A DNA stretch of 64,000 nucleotides from Anaerolineales bacterium (GCA_016932475.1 JAFGCU010000049.1:62001-126000); one strand, 5' to 3'. Counted from the stretch's first letter, positions 29,985-39,901 are shown. The notes: generated by a model not told the origin, from the letters alone. A program made the numbers and translations.

Positions 29985-31394
29985 ATGACGCAGAACGGGA
30001 AACCGCAATGGGAAGGCCCCAGCGAATATCCATACGGCTTTCGCGATCCGGAGGAGTACCTCTACCGTGCGCAGCCCGGGTTGCACCGCGAGGTGGTCGA
30101 GGAGATCTCCTACCGGAAGGGCGAGCCGGATTGGATGCGCAAGCTGCGTCTGGAGGCGTTCGACCATTTTCTCGGGCGGCCGATGCCCGCCTGGGGCGGC
30201 GACCTCGCGGATTTAAATTTCGACGAGATCACCTTCTATATCCGTCCGAGCGACCGCACGCAGGTTTCCTGGGATGAAGTCCCGGAGACCATCAAGCGGA
30301 CCTTTGACCGTTTGGGCATCCCCGAAGCCGAACGCAAGCTGCTGGCGGGAGTCGGCGCGCAGTACGAATCCGAAATGGTCTACCACAACATTCAGCAGTC
30401 TCTGGAGAAAAAGGGGGTGCTTTTCCTATCAAGCGACGACGGCCTGAAGAAATACCCCGATATCTACAGGGAGTATTTCGGCACCGTCGTCCCGCATACC
30501 GATAACAAATTTGCCGCGCTCAACACGGCTTTCTGGTCGGGTGGGTCCTTTGTCTACGTGCCGGCGGGCGTGCATGTGGACCTGCCGCTTCAGGCGTACT
30601 TCCGGCTTAACGCCCAGGGCGTAGGTCAGTTCGAGCGGACGCTGATCATCGTCGATGAAGGGGCCTCCGTCCACTACGTCGAGGGCTGCACCGCTCCGAT
30701 GTACACACGGGATTCCCTGCACTCCGGGGTAATCGAGATCATTGTCCGGCGCGGCGCGCGCATGCGCTACACGACGATCCAGAACTGGTCCACCAATGTA
30801 TACAACCTCGTCACCCAGCGCGCGCTGGTCGGGGAAGGCGGGGTCATGGAATGGGTGGATTCCAACCTCGGCAGCCGGCTGACGATGAAGTATCCGGCCT
30901 GCATCCTGCAGGGCAAAGGCGCGCACGGCGAAATCCTCTCCATGGCGTTTGCCGGCCGCGGACAGCACCAGGATGCCGGCGGAAAAATGATCCACCTTGC
31001 GCCGGGCACGAGCAGCAAGATCACTTCCAAATCAATCAGCAAGGCCGGCGGGCGGTCCTCCTACCGCGGTCTGGTGAAAGTCCTTCCCGGCGCGACGGGA
31101 TCAAAATCCAATGTGGTGTGCGACGCGCTGCTTCTGGATTCGGATGCCCGGACGGATACGTATCCGACAATCCGCACCGAAGCCGAGCAGGTGGAGATCG
31201 GGCATGAGGCGACGGTCAGTAAAATCGGCCAGGAGCAGCTGTTTTACCTCCGCAGCCGCGGATTGACCGAAGAAGAAGCCGTTACCATGGTGGTCTCCGG
31301 TTTCATCGAGCCGCTGGTCAAGGAACTCCCGATGGAATATGCGATCGAAATGAACCGGCTGATCCAGATGCAGATGAGCGGATCGGTGGGTTAG
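29985..31394 (+). CDS. sufB: Fe-S cluster assembly scaffold SufB
   Basis: 469 residues; core scaffold on which Fe-S clusters form. Typical motifs are [34 protein letters not shown] (with a ligand Cys), [14 protein letters not shown] and SRGLTEEEA. It starts one base after the sufC stop. Length is normal. Confidence 0.97.
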   Translation: MTQNGKPQWEGPSEYPYGFRDPEEYLYRAQPGLHREVVEEISYRKGEPDWMRKLRLEAFDHFLGRPMPAWGGDLADLNFDEITFYIRPSDRTQVSWDEVPETIKRTFDRLGIPEAERKLLAGVGAQYESEMVYHNIQQSLEKKGVLFLSSDDGLKKYPDIYREYFGTVVPHTDNKFAALNTAFWSGGSFVYVPAGVHVDLPLQAYFRLNAQGVGQFERTLIIVDEGASVHYVEGCTAPMYTRDSLHSGVIEIIVRRGARMRYTTIQNWSTNVYNLVTQRALVGEGGVMEWVDSNLGSRLTMKYPACILQGKGAHGEILSMAFAGRGQHQDAGGKMIHLAPGTSSKITSKSISKAGGRSSYRGLVKVLPGATGSKSNVVCDALLLDSDARTDTYPTIRTEAEQVEIGHEATVSKIGQEQLFYLRSRGLTEEEAVTMVVSGFIEPLVKELPMEYAIEMNRLIQMQMSGSVG

Positions 31395-31401
31395 GCGGAA
31401 T

Positions 31402-32829
31402 ATGGCGAGAAGATCCGAACGGGCATGTGAAAAGGGCGATCCAGCCGCGGCCAAACCGCCGTCGCTGACCGATATCCAGGTCGAGGCGATTGGACGGGAG
31501 ACGGGCGAACCCGGGTGGATGGTGGATTTGCGCCGGGCGGCGTTTGAGAGCTACCGGCGGATGGAGATGCCCTCGCCGGCTGCCGATGCGTGGCGCCGCA
31601 CGGATTTGCTTCATTTCCCGTACTCAGAATTGAACCTGGAGGCCCTGGCGGTTTCCGGGAAGCCAAAGCGCGTCCCGGCGTCCTGGCTAAAACCCGTCGC
31701 CGGCGTGCGGACCGGCGGGCAGCTGGCGTTGGAAGACCGGAGTGTGCACACCGCCGACTTGCATGAAGACCTTGCCCGCGCGGGTGTGATCTTCATGCCG
31801 TTCTCGCAGGCGGTCCGGGAGCATCCGGATCTCGTGCGCCGTCTGATGGGAAGCGTTATCCCGCCCACGGCCGATATTTTTGCGGCACTGATCTCGATCC
31901 TGTTTGACTCCGGCTTCCTCCTGCACGTCCCGAAGGGAGTCCGGATCGAAAAACCCCTTCATTCGCTGCTTTGGTCCTCCGGGGAAGGCCTGCGTGCGTG
32001 GAGGCTCTTGGTCAATGTCGAGGAGGGTGCGGAAGTCAGCCTGCTGCATGAGGTGGCCTCGCCGGAGCGCGCTGCTGCGGCGGCGCGGCTTGACATCGTC
32101 GAATTAATCGTCCACCCCGGCGCGACGCTGCGATTCGTCATGACCCAGGCGTGGGGCGGCAACATCGTCCGCGTGGCGCATGAAAAGGCGGCCGTGCACC
32201 AGGGCGGACGGCTTTTCTGGGGCAACGCCGAGTACGGTGCCCGTTCCACTAAAGTGTTTTCCACGTTGGATTTGAAGGGGGAAGGGGCCTCGGCGCAATG
32301 GTCCAGGATCCAGGTGCTGGACGGCGAACAACGGGCGGATATCACCACATCGCAGAAGCACTTGGCGCCGAGAACCGTCTCCGATCTGCTCAGCAAAGCC
32401 GTTCTCCTGGGCGGTTCGGAATCCAACGCGAGCGGGATGATCCGGATCGAACCGGAGGCCGCCGGCGCCGACGGCTATCAGGGGAACCGGATTCTGATTC
32501 TGTCGGAGCGCGCCAAGGCGGAGGCGGTGCCGGGATTGGAGATCCTCTCGGATGACGTACGCTGTTCGCACGAAGTCTCGATCGGCGGATTGGATCCGGA
32601 TGAGCTTTTCTACCTCCGTTCGCGGGGAATTCCGGAGGAGGAATCCAAGACCCTGCTGGTGGAGGGCTTCCTGGAGGGTGTGCTCGCCCGGATACCGGAT
32701 GAGGAAATCCGCCGGCGGATGCACCTTGCCGCCAGCGCCAAAATGAAGACAATGGATGCAGGGCAACTTCCACATACGCAGTTCATCCGGAAGCAGGCGA
32801 TGCCGGACGCAGAGGGAGCGCAGTTATGA
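31402..32829 (+). CDS. sufD: Fe-S cluster assembly protein SufD
   Basis: 475 residues; partner of SufB in the SufBC2D complex. The C-terminal half has the SufBD beta-helix core ([53 protein letters not shown]) and the N-terminal part aligns with SufD (WRRTDLLHFPYSELNLEAL). The stop overlaps the next start as ATGA. Confidence 0.94.
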   Translation: MARRSERACEKGDPAAAKPPSLTDIQVEAIGRETGEPGWMVDLRRAAFESYRRMEMPSPAADAWRRTDLLHFPYSELNLEALAVSGKPKRVPASWLKPVAGVRTGGQLALEDRSVHTADLHEDLARAGVIFMPFSQAVREHPDLVRRLMGSVIPPTADIFAALISILFDSGFLLHVPKGVRIEKPLHSLLWSSGEGLRAWRLLVNVEEGAEVSLLHEVASPERAAAAARLDIVELIVHPGATLRFVMTQAWGGNIVRVAHEKAAVHQGGRLFWGNAEYGARSTKVFSTLDLKGEGASAQWSRIQVLDGEQRADITTSQKHLAPRTVSDLLSKAVLLGGSESNASGMIRIEPEAAGADGYQGNRILILSERAKAEAVPGLEILSDDVRCSHEVSIGGLDPDELFYLRSRGIPEEESKTLLVEGFLEGVLARIPDEEIRRRMHLAASAKMKTMDAGQLPHTQFIRKQAMPDAEGAQL

Positions 32830-33158
32830 CATCCGTAGCGGTTTCCATCGGGGATATCGTCGAAGTGTTTTGCGATCACAAGCGCAGCGGCCGCAGGGTG
32901 CGCGATTGGGTCGAAGGCGTCGTCGTGCACGCCGATGACCGGATGACGGCAATCCAGTTCCGCAATGACGTGTACCTGACCGATGGATGGATGGTGCCCG
33001 ACCGGATCCTGTGGTTCAACAAGGGGTCGGTGAAAATCCGGCTTGCGAAGAAAAGCCGCGGAGCCGCCGTATCCACCAAACCCAGACCCGTCGCGCCGGA
33101 ACGGAGAAGAAAAAACGTCGCGCCGGAGCGAAAGCCCGTCCGGTCCAGTAAGAAATAG
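32826..33158 (+). CDS. small basic protein in the suf operon
   Basis: 110 residues, not recognised. Residues 1-70 look like a small beta-rich domain (VSIGDIVEVFCDHKRSG, WVEGVVVHADDRMTAIQF, GWMVPDRILWF) that resembles KOW/Tudor-like barrels. Residues 71-110 are a Lys/Arg/Pro tail. It is coupled to sufD by a four-base overlap and precedes sufS by 24 bases. An accessory role in cluster assembly or nucleic-acid binding is speculation. Confidence 0.65.
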   Translation: MTSVAVSIGDIVEVFCDHKRSGRRVRDWVEGVVVHADDRMTAIQFRNDVYLTDGWMVPDRILWFNKGSVKIRLAKKSRGAAVSTKPRPVAPERRRKNVAPERKPVRSSKK

Positions 33159-33182
33159 AATTCCGAAAAGCGCCAGGCAGCC

Positions 33183-34433
33183 ATGAAAGCCGAAACCTTC
33201 TCACGAAAATATGGGATCGATATAGAGCGCATCCGGGCGGATTTTCCGATCCTTAAGCGGCAGATCAAGCCCGGCATCCCGCTTGTCTACCTCGACTCCG
33301 CGGCTTCTTCCCAGAAACCGAGCGCGGTGATTGACGCGATGTCGGAGTATTACCGGAATCACCATGCCAATATCCACCGCGCGGTCCACACGCTGGCCGA
33401 GGAAGCCACCGGCATGTACGAAGCGGCGCGCGCGAAGATCGCCGCCTGCATCGCGGCGCAGCCCGAAGAGATCGTCTTCACCCGCAATGCGACCGAGGCC
33501 ATCAACCTGGTGGCGCAGTCCTGGGGCAGGACCCATTTGAAAGCGGGCGACCGGATTCTCCTCTCCGAGATGGAACACCACAGCAACCTGGTGCCCTGGC
33601 AGATCCTGGCCAAAGACCGGGACCTGCAGTTGGATTTCATTCCTCTGACCGGCAGCGGCGAACTGGACCTTGACGCTTGTGAAACGCTCCTCGGGCGCGG
33701 GCCGAAACTGGTGGCCTTGACGCAGATGTCGAATGTGCTCGGGACCATCGTCCCGATCCGCGAGATCGTCCGCTCGGCGCACCGCGCCGGCGCCCGGCTG
33801 CTGGTGGACGCGGCGCAAGCCGCTTCGCACATGGCGATCGACGTCCTCGACCTGGATGCGGATTTTATGGCGATCTCCTCCCATAAAATGTGCGGCCCGA
33901 CGGGGATCGGCGCGTTGTACGGCAAGACCGAGGTTCTCCGCGATATGCCGCCGTTCCTCGGCGGGGGCGATATGATCCGCAAGGTCGATTGGCGTTCGTT
34001 CGAGCCGAACGACCTGCCGTACATTTTCGAGGCAGGCACGCCGGCGATCGCCGAAGCGGTGGGCTGGGGAGCGGCGGTCGACTATCTGACCGCTATCGGA
34101 TTCGAAGCCATCCACAGGCATGAAACGGATATTGCGGCCTATGCGATGGAGTCGCTGCGGGAGATGCCCGGCCTGACGGTTCTCGGGCCGGAACCGTCCA
34201 AGCGGGGAGGGGTAGTCTCCTTTACGCTGGAAGGCATCCATCCGCATGATATTGCGCAGATTCTCGATTCATACGGGATCGCGGTCCGTGCCGGGCATCA
34301 TTGCGCGATGCCGCTTCATACCAGGCTGGGGCTCTCGGCGACCACCCGGGCTTCCTTTTACCTGTACTCCACATTCGAGGAAGTCGACGCGCTGGCCGCG
34401 GGGCTGCGGAAAGTGCGCGCGATTTTCGCTTGA
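33183..34433 (+). CDS. sufS: cysteine desulfurase SufS
   Basis: PLP enzyme that takes sulfur from cysteine for cluster assembly. 416 residues; Lys235 in SSHKMCGP binds PLP and Cys374 in GHHCAMP is the persulfide-forming residue. TEAINLVAQSWG and MEHHSNLVPWQ are group II (SufS/CsdA) signatures. It is followed by sufU, its usual sulfur acceptor in SufE-less systems. Confidence 0.96.
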   Translation: MKAETFSRKYGIDIERIRADFPILKRQIKPGIPLVYLDSAASSQKPSAVIDAMSEYYRNHHANIHRAVHTLAEEATGMYEAARAKIAACIAAQPEEIVFTRNATEAINLVAQSWGRTHLKAGDRILLSEMEHHSNLVPWQILAKDRDLQLDFIPLTGSGELDLDACETLLGRGPKLVALTQMSNVLGTIVPIREIVRSAHRAGARLLVDAAQAASHMAIDVLDLDADFMAISSHKMCGPTGIGALYGKTEVLRDMPPFLGGGDMIRKVDWRSFEPNDLPYIFEAGTPAIAEAVGWGAAVDYLTAIGFEAIHRHETDIAAYAMESLREMPGLTVLGPEPSKRGGVVSFTLEGIHPHDIAQILDSYGIAVRAGHHCAMPLHTRLGLSATTRASFYLYSTFEEVDALAAGLRKVRAIFA

Positions 34434-34440
34434 GGCAGCC

Positions 34441-34827
34441 GTGGACGATCTCTACCGCCAGCAGATCATCGACCGCTACAAACATCCGCTCAAACGCGGG
34501 ATGCTGGATCCGCACGATATTACCTATGAGGATGAGAATCCGCTGTGCGGCGACAAGCTGCGGATCGATCTACGCGTTAGTCCGGAGGGCATCATCACCG
34601 AAGCCGCTTTTTCGGGCGACGGCTGCGCCATATCGCAGGCGTCCGCGGATTTGCTGACCGAATACATCGAAGGCAAGCCGCTCGAGGAAGTCCGCACGCT
34701 CTCCAAGGAGGATATCCTCGATCTGCTGGGGATCGAACTGAGCCCGATCCGGTTGAAATGCGCGCTTTTATCGTTGAAGGTTTTAAAGGCGGGCGCATAC
34801 GGGATGAAGGAAGAGAAAGACGCATAA
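34441..34827 (+). CDS. sufU: SufU sulfur-transfer/scaffold protein
   Basis: 128 residues from GTG at 34441 with GAGG before it. The three conserved Cys are Cys36 (NPLCGD), Cys62 (GDGCAIS) and Cys107 (RLKCALL), with Asp38. It probably accepts persulfide from SufS as a zinc protein, as in Firmicutes. Last gene of the suf operon; no terminator is evident downstream. Confidence 0.93.
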   Translation: MDDLYRQQIIDRYKHPLKRGMLDPHDITYEDENPLCGDKLRIDLRVSPEGIITEAAFSGDGCAISQASADLLTEYIEGKPLEEVRTLSKEDILDLLGIELSPIRLKCALLSLKVLKAGAYGMKEEKDA

Positions 34828-35246
34828 AGGGATCGTCCCCCGCGTGGGCCGGGCGGGAATCCATATACAAGAAGAACGCAACAATACTTCATGAATTTAT
34901 CAACTCATGGATGCCGGCCGAAAGCACGCCGGCATGACGACCGGCTGGAATCTCGTCCTCCCGGCACCTGCCCCTCGCGAAGCATCCCGGCCCGCATCAG
35001 GGTCATGCGCCGGGATGAATGCAACGCAGGGGTCATCCCGGCCGGGATCCACGGGAATTGCGAAAGCCATCCATCCGAATTCACCAGAATGCCGGCTGCG
35101 AATGCGCCGGCGGGATACCCCGCCGGCGTCTCGGGACGCGATTATCCGCTTTTAATTACTCCGAATGCGGGGAATCTCCTTCCCGTGGTAAAATTCTTGG
35201 CTGTTGTGAACCCATAATTTTCCTCTCCTGAAAGGAGCAAATCAGA
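34828..35246. repeat. intergenic block of GC-rich inverted repeats (REP/MITE-like)
   Basis: No gene. Contains ATGCCGGC (34911-34918)/GCCGGCAT (34928-34935), CGCCGGCGGG (35105-35114)/CCCGCCGGCG (35119-35128), and several GGGATCC, CATCCCGGCC and GCGGGAATCC remnants of the GTCATTCCCGCG family. AAGGAG at about 35228 serves ppdK; a clear promoter was not found. Confidence 0.6.
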
Positions 35247-38024
35247 ATGTCTGCAGCAAAAAAGAAAACCTCGACCGTCAAGCGGGCGAAGAAAACGTCT
35301 TCGGCCGCCGGTAAATCCAGGAAGTGGGTATATCTTTTCAGTGAAGTGGCCCAAGCTGAGAAGTACGCAAAATCCTGGGAGGGCGTGCGCGCCCTGCTGG
35401 GCGGCAAAGGCGCCGGCCTGGCGGATATGAGCCGGGGCGGGTTGCCCGTTCCGCCCGGATTCACGGTCACCACCGAAGCCTGCAATGCCTACCTCGCTGC
35501 CGGAGAGAAGTTCCCCCCCAAATTGTGGGATCAGGAAGTGGCCGCCATGCGGCAGGTGGAGAAGCTGACCGGCAAGAAATTCGGAGATCCCAAAAATCCG
35601 CTCCTGGTCTCATGCCGCTCCGGCGCCAAGTTCTCGATGCCCGGAATGATGGACACGGTCCTCAACATCGGGCTGAACGACGACACCGCCAAGGGCATGA
35701 TTGACCTGACCAAAAACGAAAAATTCGTCTATGACGCCTACCGGCGCCTGGTGCAGATGTTCTCCTCGGTGGTGCTGGGCGTGGCGAAGGATGATTTCGA
35801 GCGGGTGCTGGAGACCTACCGGCACAAGCGGAACATCGCCAACGACGCCGAACTTCCGGTCGAGGACCTCAAGGCGATCACCGCGGAGTTCAAGAAGATC
35901 GTGGTCGAGAAGACCGGGCGCGAATTCCCGAATGATCCGATGGAACAGCTCAAGCTGGCGACCGAGGCGGTCTTTAAATCCTGGAACGGGAAGCGCGCCG
36001 TCGATTACCGCAACGCGGCCAAGATCGCCCACGATCTCGGGACGGCGGTCAACATCGTGACGATGGTCTTCGGGAACATGGGCGAGGGGAGCGGCACGGG
36101 CGTGCTGACCACCCGCAACGTCTCTGACGGCTCCAAGGCGATCGAAGGTGACTTCCTGCTCAACGCCCAGGGAGAAGATGTCGTCTCGGGCTCCCGCCAA
36201 ACGATGCCGATCGCCGAGATGACGACCGTCATGCCGAAGATGTACGCCGAGCTGGAAAAATACTGCAAGCGGCTTGAAAAATATTACCGTGAGACGCAGG
36301 ACATTGAATTCACCGTCGAACGCGGAAAGCTGTGGATGCTCCAGACCCGGAACGCCAAGCGCACCGCCCAGGCCGCGATCCGGATCGCCGTGGATCTGGC
36401 CGAAGAGAAACTGATCACCAAGGAAGAGGCGGTCTGGCGCGTGCAGCCCGAACACGTCGATTTTTATCTGCACCCCCAGTTCGACGTCTCCGAAAAGAAA
36501 TTCGCCGCCTCGCGCGGCGATCAGATCGCCAAAGGCCTGAACGTTTCCCCGGGCGCGGCCGTCGGCCAGATCACCTTCGACGCCGATACCGCGGAAAAGT
36601 GGTCGAAGGAAGATAAAAAAGCCGTGATCATGGTCCGGCCGGAGACCACCCCCAACGATGTGCACGGCATGCTCGCCGCCAAGGGCATCCTCACCAGCCG
36701 GGGCGGACGCACCTCGCACGCCGCGCTGGTCGCCCGCCAGTTCGGCATCCCGGCCGTCGTCGGCGTGGCCGCGATGGACGTGGACGTCGAACGGCGCCAG
36801 TGCAGCGTGGCCGGCAAGACCTACCATGAGGGCGATTGGATCTCCCTCGACGGCACGACCGGCGAGATCTTCTCCGGGAAGATCAAGACCGCGGATCCCT
36901 CCTTCGACGATCCGAATCTGCTCAAGCTGCTCTCCTGGGCGGACGGCATTCGCAAACTCGGGATCTGGGCCAATGCGGATTACCCGCCCGATGCGCGCCG
37001 TGCCCGCGACTTCGGCGCCGAAGGCATCGGACTGTGCCGCACCGAGCATATGTTCTTTGAAACCGAACGCCTGCCGATCGTCCAGAAGATGATCCTCGCC
37101 AAGTCCGTGAACGAACGGAAAACGGAACTCGATAAGATCCTCCCCTTCCAGCGGGCGGATTTCGACGGCCTTTTCCGCGCCATGGACGGGCTTCCGGTGA
37201 CGATCCGCCTGATCGATCCGCCGATGCACGAGTTCCTGCCTTCCCAGAATGCGCTGCTGCAGGAAGTGATCGAGCTGCGCATCAAGGGCAACGACCCCGT
37301 GCTGCTGAAGGAAAAGGAAAAACTGCTGACAGCGGTGGAGGGCATGCATGAAGCGAACCCGATGCTCGGGTTGCGCGGCGTCCGGCTGGGCATTCACATC
37401 CCGGAACTGACCCGCATGCAGGTGCGCGCGATCTTCGAAGCCGCCTGCCAGTGCGCCAAGGAAGGGATCGACGTGCACCCCAAGATCATGATCCCGCTGA
37501 CCTCGCACATCAACGAGCTGAAGGTTCAGCAGACCGCGCTGGAAGACGAAGCCCGCATGGTGATGACCGAACAGGGCATCAAGATCGATTACCAGTTCGG
37601 CACGATGATCGAGATTCCGCGCGCGGCCCTCACCGCCGGCCAGATCGCCGGGATGGCGCAGTTCTTCTCGTTCGGCACCAATGACCTGACCCAGATGACC
37701 TTCGGGATCTCGCGCGACGACGCCGAGAAGGGCTTCCTGATCGAATACATCGACAAGAAGATCCTCCCGGAGAATCCGTTCGCGTCGATCGACGAGGACG
37801 GGGTCGGAAAATTGATGGACATGGCCGTGCGCGACGGCCGCGCCACCCGCAAGACGCTCGACGTCGGGATTTGCGGAGAGCACGGCGGCGATCCGAAATC
37901 AATCAATTTCTGCCACAGGATCGGCTTGAATTATGTGTCCTGCTCGCCCTTCCGGGTACCGATCGCCCGGCTGGCCGCAGCCCACGCGGTGTTGAACGAA
38001 AAAATGGGTGAGAAAGAGAAATAG
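35247..38024 (+). CDS. ppdK: pyruvate, phosphate dikinase
   Basis: Interconverts pyruvate, ATP and Pi with PEP, AMP and PPi. 925 residues: an ATP-grasp N-domain (LLGGKGAGLADMSRGGLPVPPGFTV), the swivelling His domain (GILTSRGGRTSHAALVAR with the phosphorylated His) and a C-terminal PEP/pyruvate barrel (CRTEHMF, SFGTNDLTQMTFG, DVGICGEHGGDP with the catalytic Cys). The first 26 residues are an extra Lys/Ser/Ala-rich tail. A strong terminator follows. Confidence 0.97.
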   Translation: MSAAKKKTSTVKRAKKTSSAAGKSRKWVYLFSEVAQAEKYAKSWEGVRALLGGKGAGLADMSRGGLPVPPGFTVTTEACNAYLAAGEKFPPKLWDQEVAAMRQVEKLTGKKFGDPKNPLLVSCRSGAKFSMPGMMDTVLNIGLNDDTAKGMIDLTKNEKFVYDAYRRLVQMFSSVVLGVAKDDFERVLETYRHKRNIANDAELPVEDLKAITAEFKKIVVEKTGREFPNDPMEQLKLATEAVFKSWNGKRAVDYRNAAKIAHDLGTAVNIVTMVFGNMGEGSGTGVLTTRNVSDGSKAIEGDFLLNAQGEDVVSGSRQTMPIAEMTTVMPKMYAELEKYCKRLEKYYRETQDIEFTVERGKLWMLQTRNAKRTAQAAIRIAVDLAEEKLITKEEAVWRVQPEHVDFYLHPQFDVSEKKFAASRGDQIAKGLNVSPGAAVGQITFDADTAEKWSKEDKKAVIMVRPETTPNDVHGMLAAKGILTSRGGRTSHAALVARQFGIPAVVGVAAMDVDVERRQCSVAGKTYHEGDWISLDGTTGEIFSGKIKTADPSFDDPNLLKLLSWADGIRKLGIWANADYPPDARRARDFGAEGIGLCRTEHMFFETERLPIVQKMILAKSVNERKTELDKILPFQRADFDGLFRAMDGLPVTIRLIDPPMHEFLPSQNALLQEVIELRIKGNDPVLLKEKEKLLTAVEGMHEANPMLGLRGVRLGIHIPELTRMQVRAIFEAACQCAKEGIDVHPKIMIPLTSHINELKVQQTALEDEARMVMTEQGIKIDYQFGTMIEIPRAALTAGQIAGMAQFFSFGTNDLTQMTFGISRDDAEKGFLIEYIDKKILPENPFASIDEDGVGKLMDMAVRDGRATRKTLDVGICGEHGGDPKSINFCHRIGLNYVSCSPFRVPIARLAAAHAVLNEKMGEKEK

Positions 38025-38038
38025 GATCCACGGGAAAT

Positions 38039-38074
38039 AAAAAAAAGGCTGCCGATCAGGCAGCCTTTTTTTTA
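38039..38074 (+). terminator. rho-independent terminator of ppdK
   Basis: GGCTGCC (38047-38053), loop GATCA, GGCAGCC (38059-38065), then eight T. An A run precedes it, so it may act in both directions and also end the HNH transcript. Confidence 0.92.
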
Positions 38075-38150
38075 TAATTTCTTCATCCGACCGTGGGTTG
38101 TCGAAAAAGTGGAATGACAGGTTTTCGAGGGCAGCTCGCCCGGTTTGGCC

Positions 38151-38226
38151 GTCATTCCCGCGTGTTCTTGGCGGGAATCCGGGGTTTTCAGGAGTGGATG
38201 CGCGTGAAGGGACGCGCGGGCATGAC
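38151..38226. repeat. MITE-like element with terminal inverted repeats
   Basis: GTCATTCCCGCG at the left and CGCGGGCATGAC at the right are inverted copies with one mismatch; inside, ATTCCCGC pairs with GCGGGAAT (38154-38178). About 76 bp in the gap between ppdK and the HNH gene. Confidence 0.6.
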
Positions 38227-38271
38227 GATCGTTGGGTATCCGGCGCTTTTTATCCAACCTCGGATTTGTTG

Positions 38272-38775
38272 TTACCATCCCTCAAGGTACGAACGCCATT
38301 CCCCAAACTCCGACAAATAATGCCCAAACAGATACATCGCCGAACGCGGGGGTTCCATGGGCGGACGTTTCAGGCGCATATGGACCTCCTCGGGCAACCG
38401 ACCGCCTTTTTTGCGGTTGCATGGCGGGCAGGCGGCGACCAGATTGCTCCACACGTGCGCGCCGCCGCGAAACCGGGGCAGGACGTGATCGACCGTCAGG
38501 TGCAGCGTCTGTCGGCCGCAATACTGGCAGGTGTACTCATCCCGCCGGAAAACCTCCCGCTTGGAGAGATGCGGGCGCGGGCGGGGCGGATGGATCATTT
38601 TTTGAAGTTGAATGACAGAAGGGATCGGGTACGACAAACGGACGGTATGGATCAGACCGCGGCCGTTGGCCACGAGCCGGGCTTTTCCACCGATGATCAG
38701 ATGCAAAGCCCGCCGCGTATCGCACACGTGGAGGGGTTGGAAATTCGCATTAAGAACCAGCACCGGCGTCTTCAT
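38272..38775 (-). CDS. HNH endonuclease family protein
   Basis: 167 residues from ATG 38775. N-terminal region VLVLNANFQPLHVCDTRRALHLIIGGKARLV, then the HNH core: FRRDEYTCQYCGRQTLHLTVDHVLPRFRGGAHVWSNLVAACPPCNRKKGG with two CxxC zinc knuckles and the His-Asn pair. This is a widespread chromosomal HNH family whose substrate is unknown; it is not tied here to a phage or restriction system. Confidence 0.9.
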   Translation of the reverse strand: MKTPVLVLNANFQPLHVCDTRRALHLIIGGKARLVANGRGLIHTVRLSYPIPSVIQLQKMIHPPRPRPHLSKREVFRRDEYTCQYCGRQTLHLTVDHVLPRFRGGAHVWSNLVAACPPCNRKKGGRLPEEVHMRLKRPPMEPPRSAMYLFGHYLSEFGEWRSYLEGW

Positions 38776-38795
38776 GGATGGACCAATCGCGCGGG

Positions 38796-38824
38796 AGTAT
38801 AGCACCATCCGCCGGATGCGCAAG
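38796..38824 (-). promoter_or_regulatory. promoter of the HNH gene
   Basis: Minus strand: CTTGCG (38824-38819), 17-base spacer, TGC-TATACT (38801-38796), an extended -10. The start codon is 20 bases downstream. Confidence 0.6.
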
Positions 38825-38836
38825 TTTCCCGGTGCG

Positions 38837-39850
38837 CTAGGAGAGTATCGACCGGCGAAGAGAAGCCAGCCGCGCCCCTGCCAGGCCGGGATTGCGCTCC
38901 AGGGCATACAACCCGCCGGGTCCTTCCATCGCCAACGAGGCGGAGATGCATCCGGCCAGCGCGGATTCGACGGGATTAAAAGCCGCACGCCATGTCGCGA
39001 GAAATCCGCCGCAGAAGGAATCTCCGATGGCAAGCGGATTCCGCATCTCCACCGGATAGAACGGGATAAAATTATGGCTTCGGGTTTCGGAATCATAAAC
39101 ATGGATGCCCGAGTTTCCCCGCTGAAGGAGGACGATCTTGGGTCCCCATCGCGCAATGCGTTCCGATAGTGCGCCCGCATCCGCATCCATCCGGCTGAAA
39201 AAAGTCTGCAGCGACGATTCGCGGGTGAAAAGGATGTCGACGCCATGCAAGACCTCGCGCATTTGGGGGCGAAACGACGGAAGGAGCATACCGTCCGGCG
39301 GTGAAAGCACAAGGGTGCCTACCCCAAAACGGCGCAAGGCGACCGACAGGGTGATCTGGCTCTGATAATGGCAGGGAGCGATGTATGCGGCGCAGGCCTG
39401 ATGGTATTCGGCTGGAATATCCTCGGCCCGCACCGCGGTTTCCGGAAGCGGATGAGCGGCATTCTCCGAAAGCGACGGGGGCGAGTATTCCAGCAGTTCA
39501 TCCGGGCACGTCCGGTTGTATTTGATGTAGTATTTCACCGGGTCCCAATCGATATGTTTTTCCCAGGTTTCGTAATAATGAAAACCGAGGCTGGGTGAGG
39601 AATCGGGCAGGAGCCTTATCCCGGCGGTGCCGATTCCCGCGCTCCGGATCTCCTGCACGGTTTGCGGAGAAAAATTTTTACCGACGCGCGATACCAGGCC
39701 AATGGAATCCCGGGTCCACGGTCTTGCTCCCGCCGCGGCGTACAACGCCGGGCCGCCCGGAATACGGGGATGGCTTTTTCCATCCGGCAGGAGAAAATAT
39801 TCCATGCGGAGGGGACCCACGAAGAGCAGTGTCGGTATCTCGGCAGTCAT
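38837..39850 (-). CDS. PfkB-family sugar/nucleoside kinase-like protein
   Basis: 337 residues from ATG 39850. N-terminal GGPALYAAAGARPWTRDSIGLVSRVG and C-terminal NPLAIGDSFCGGFLATW (variant of the GAGDSF catalytic loop with Asp) mark the ribokinase fold. The second motif is AIGD rather than GAGD, seen in some active members. A central insertion (about residues 90-170) is unusual. Substrate unknown. Confidence 0.8.
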   Translation of the reverse strand: MTAEIPTLLFVGPLRMEYFLLPDGKSHPRIPGGPALYAAAGARPWTRDSIGLVSRVGKNFSPQTVQEIRSAGIGTAGIRLLPDSSPSLGFHYYETWEKHIDWDPVKYYIKYNRTCPDELLEYSPPSLSENAAHPLPETAVRAEDIPAEYHQACAAYIAPCHYQSQITLSVALRRFGVGTLVLSPPDGMLLPSFRPQMREVLHGVDILFTRESSLQTFFSRMDADAGALSERIARWGPKIVLLQRGNSGIHVYDSETRSHNFIPFYPVEMRNPLAIGDSFCGGFLATWRAAFNPVESALAGCISASLAMEGPGGLYALERNPGLAGARLASLRRSILS

Positions 39851-39901
39851 AGGAAAATATTTACGCGTTGCGGATCTGAATTGCCAAGCGGATCCGTCCG
39901 C

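Noticed and set aside
34828-35150. CRISPR array
   Set aside because: Inverted GC-rich repeats are present, but there are no regularly spaced direct repeats with unique spacers and no cas genes.
35610-37883. 757-codon reverse frame inside ppdK
   Set aside because: Antisense shadow of a GC-rich gene; its composition is typical of such frames and no motif is present.
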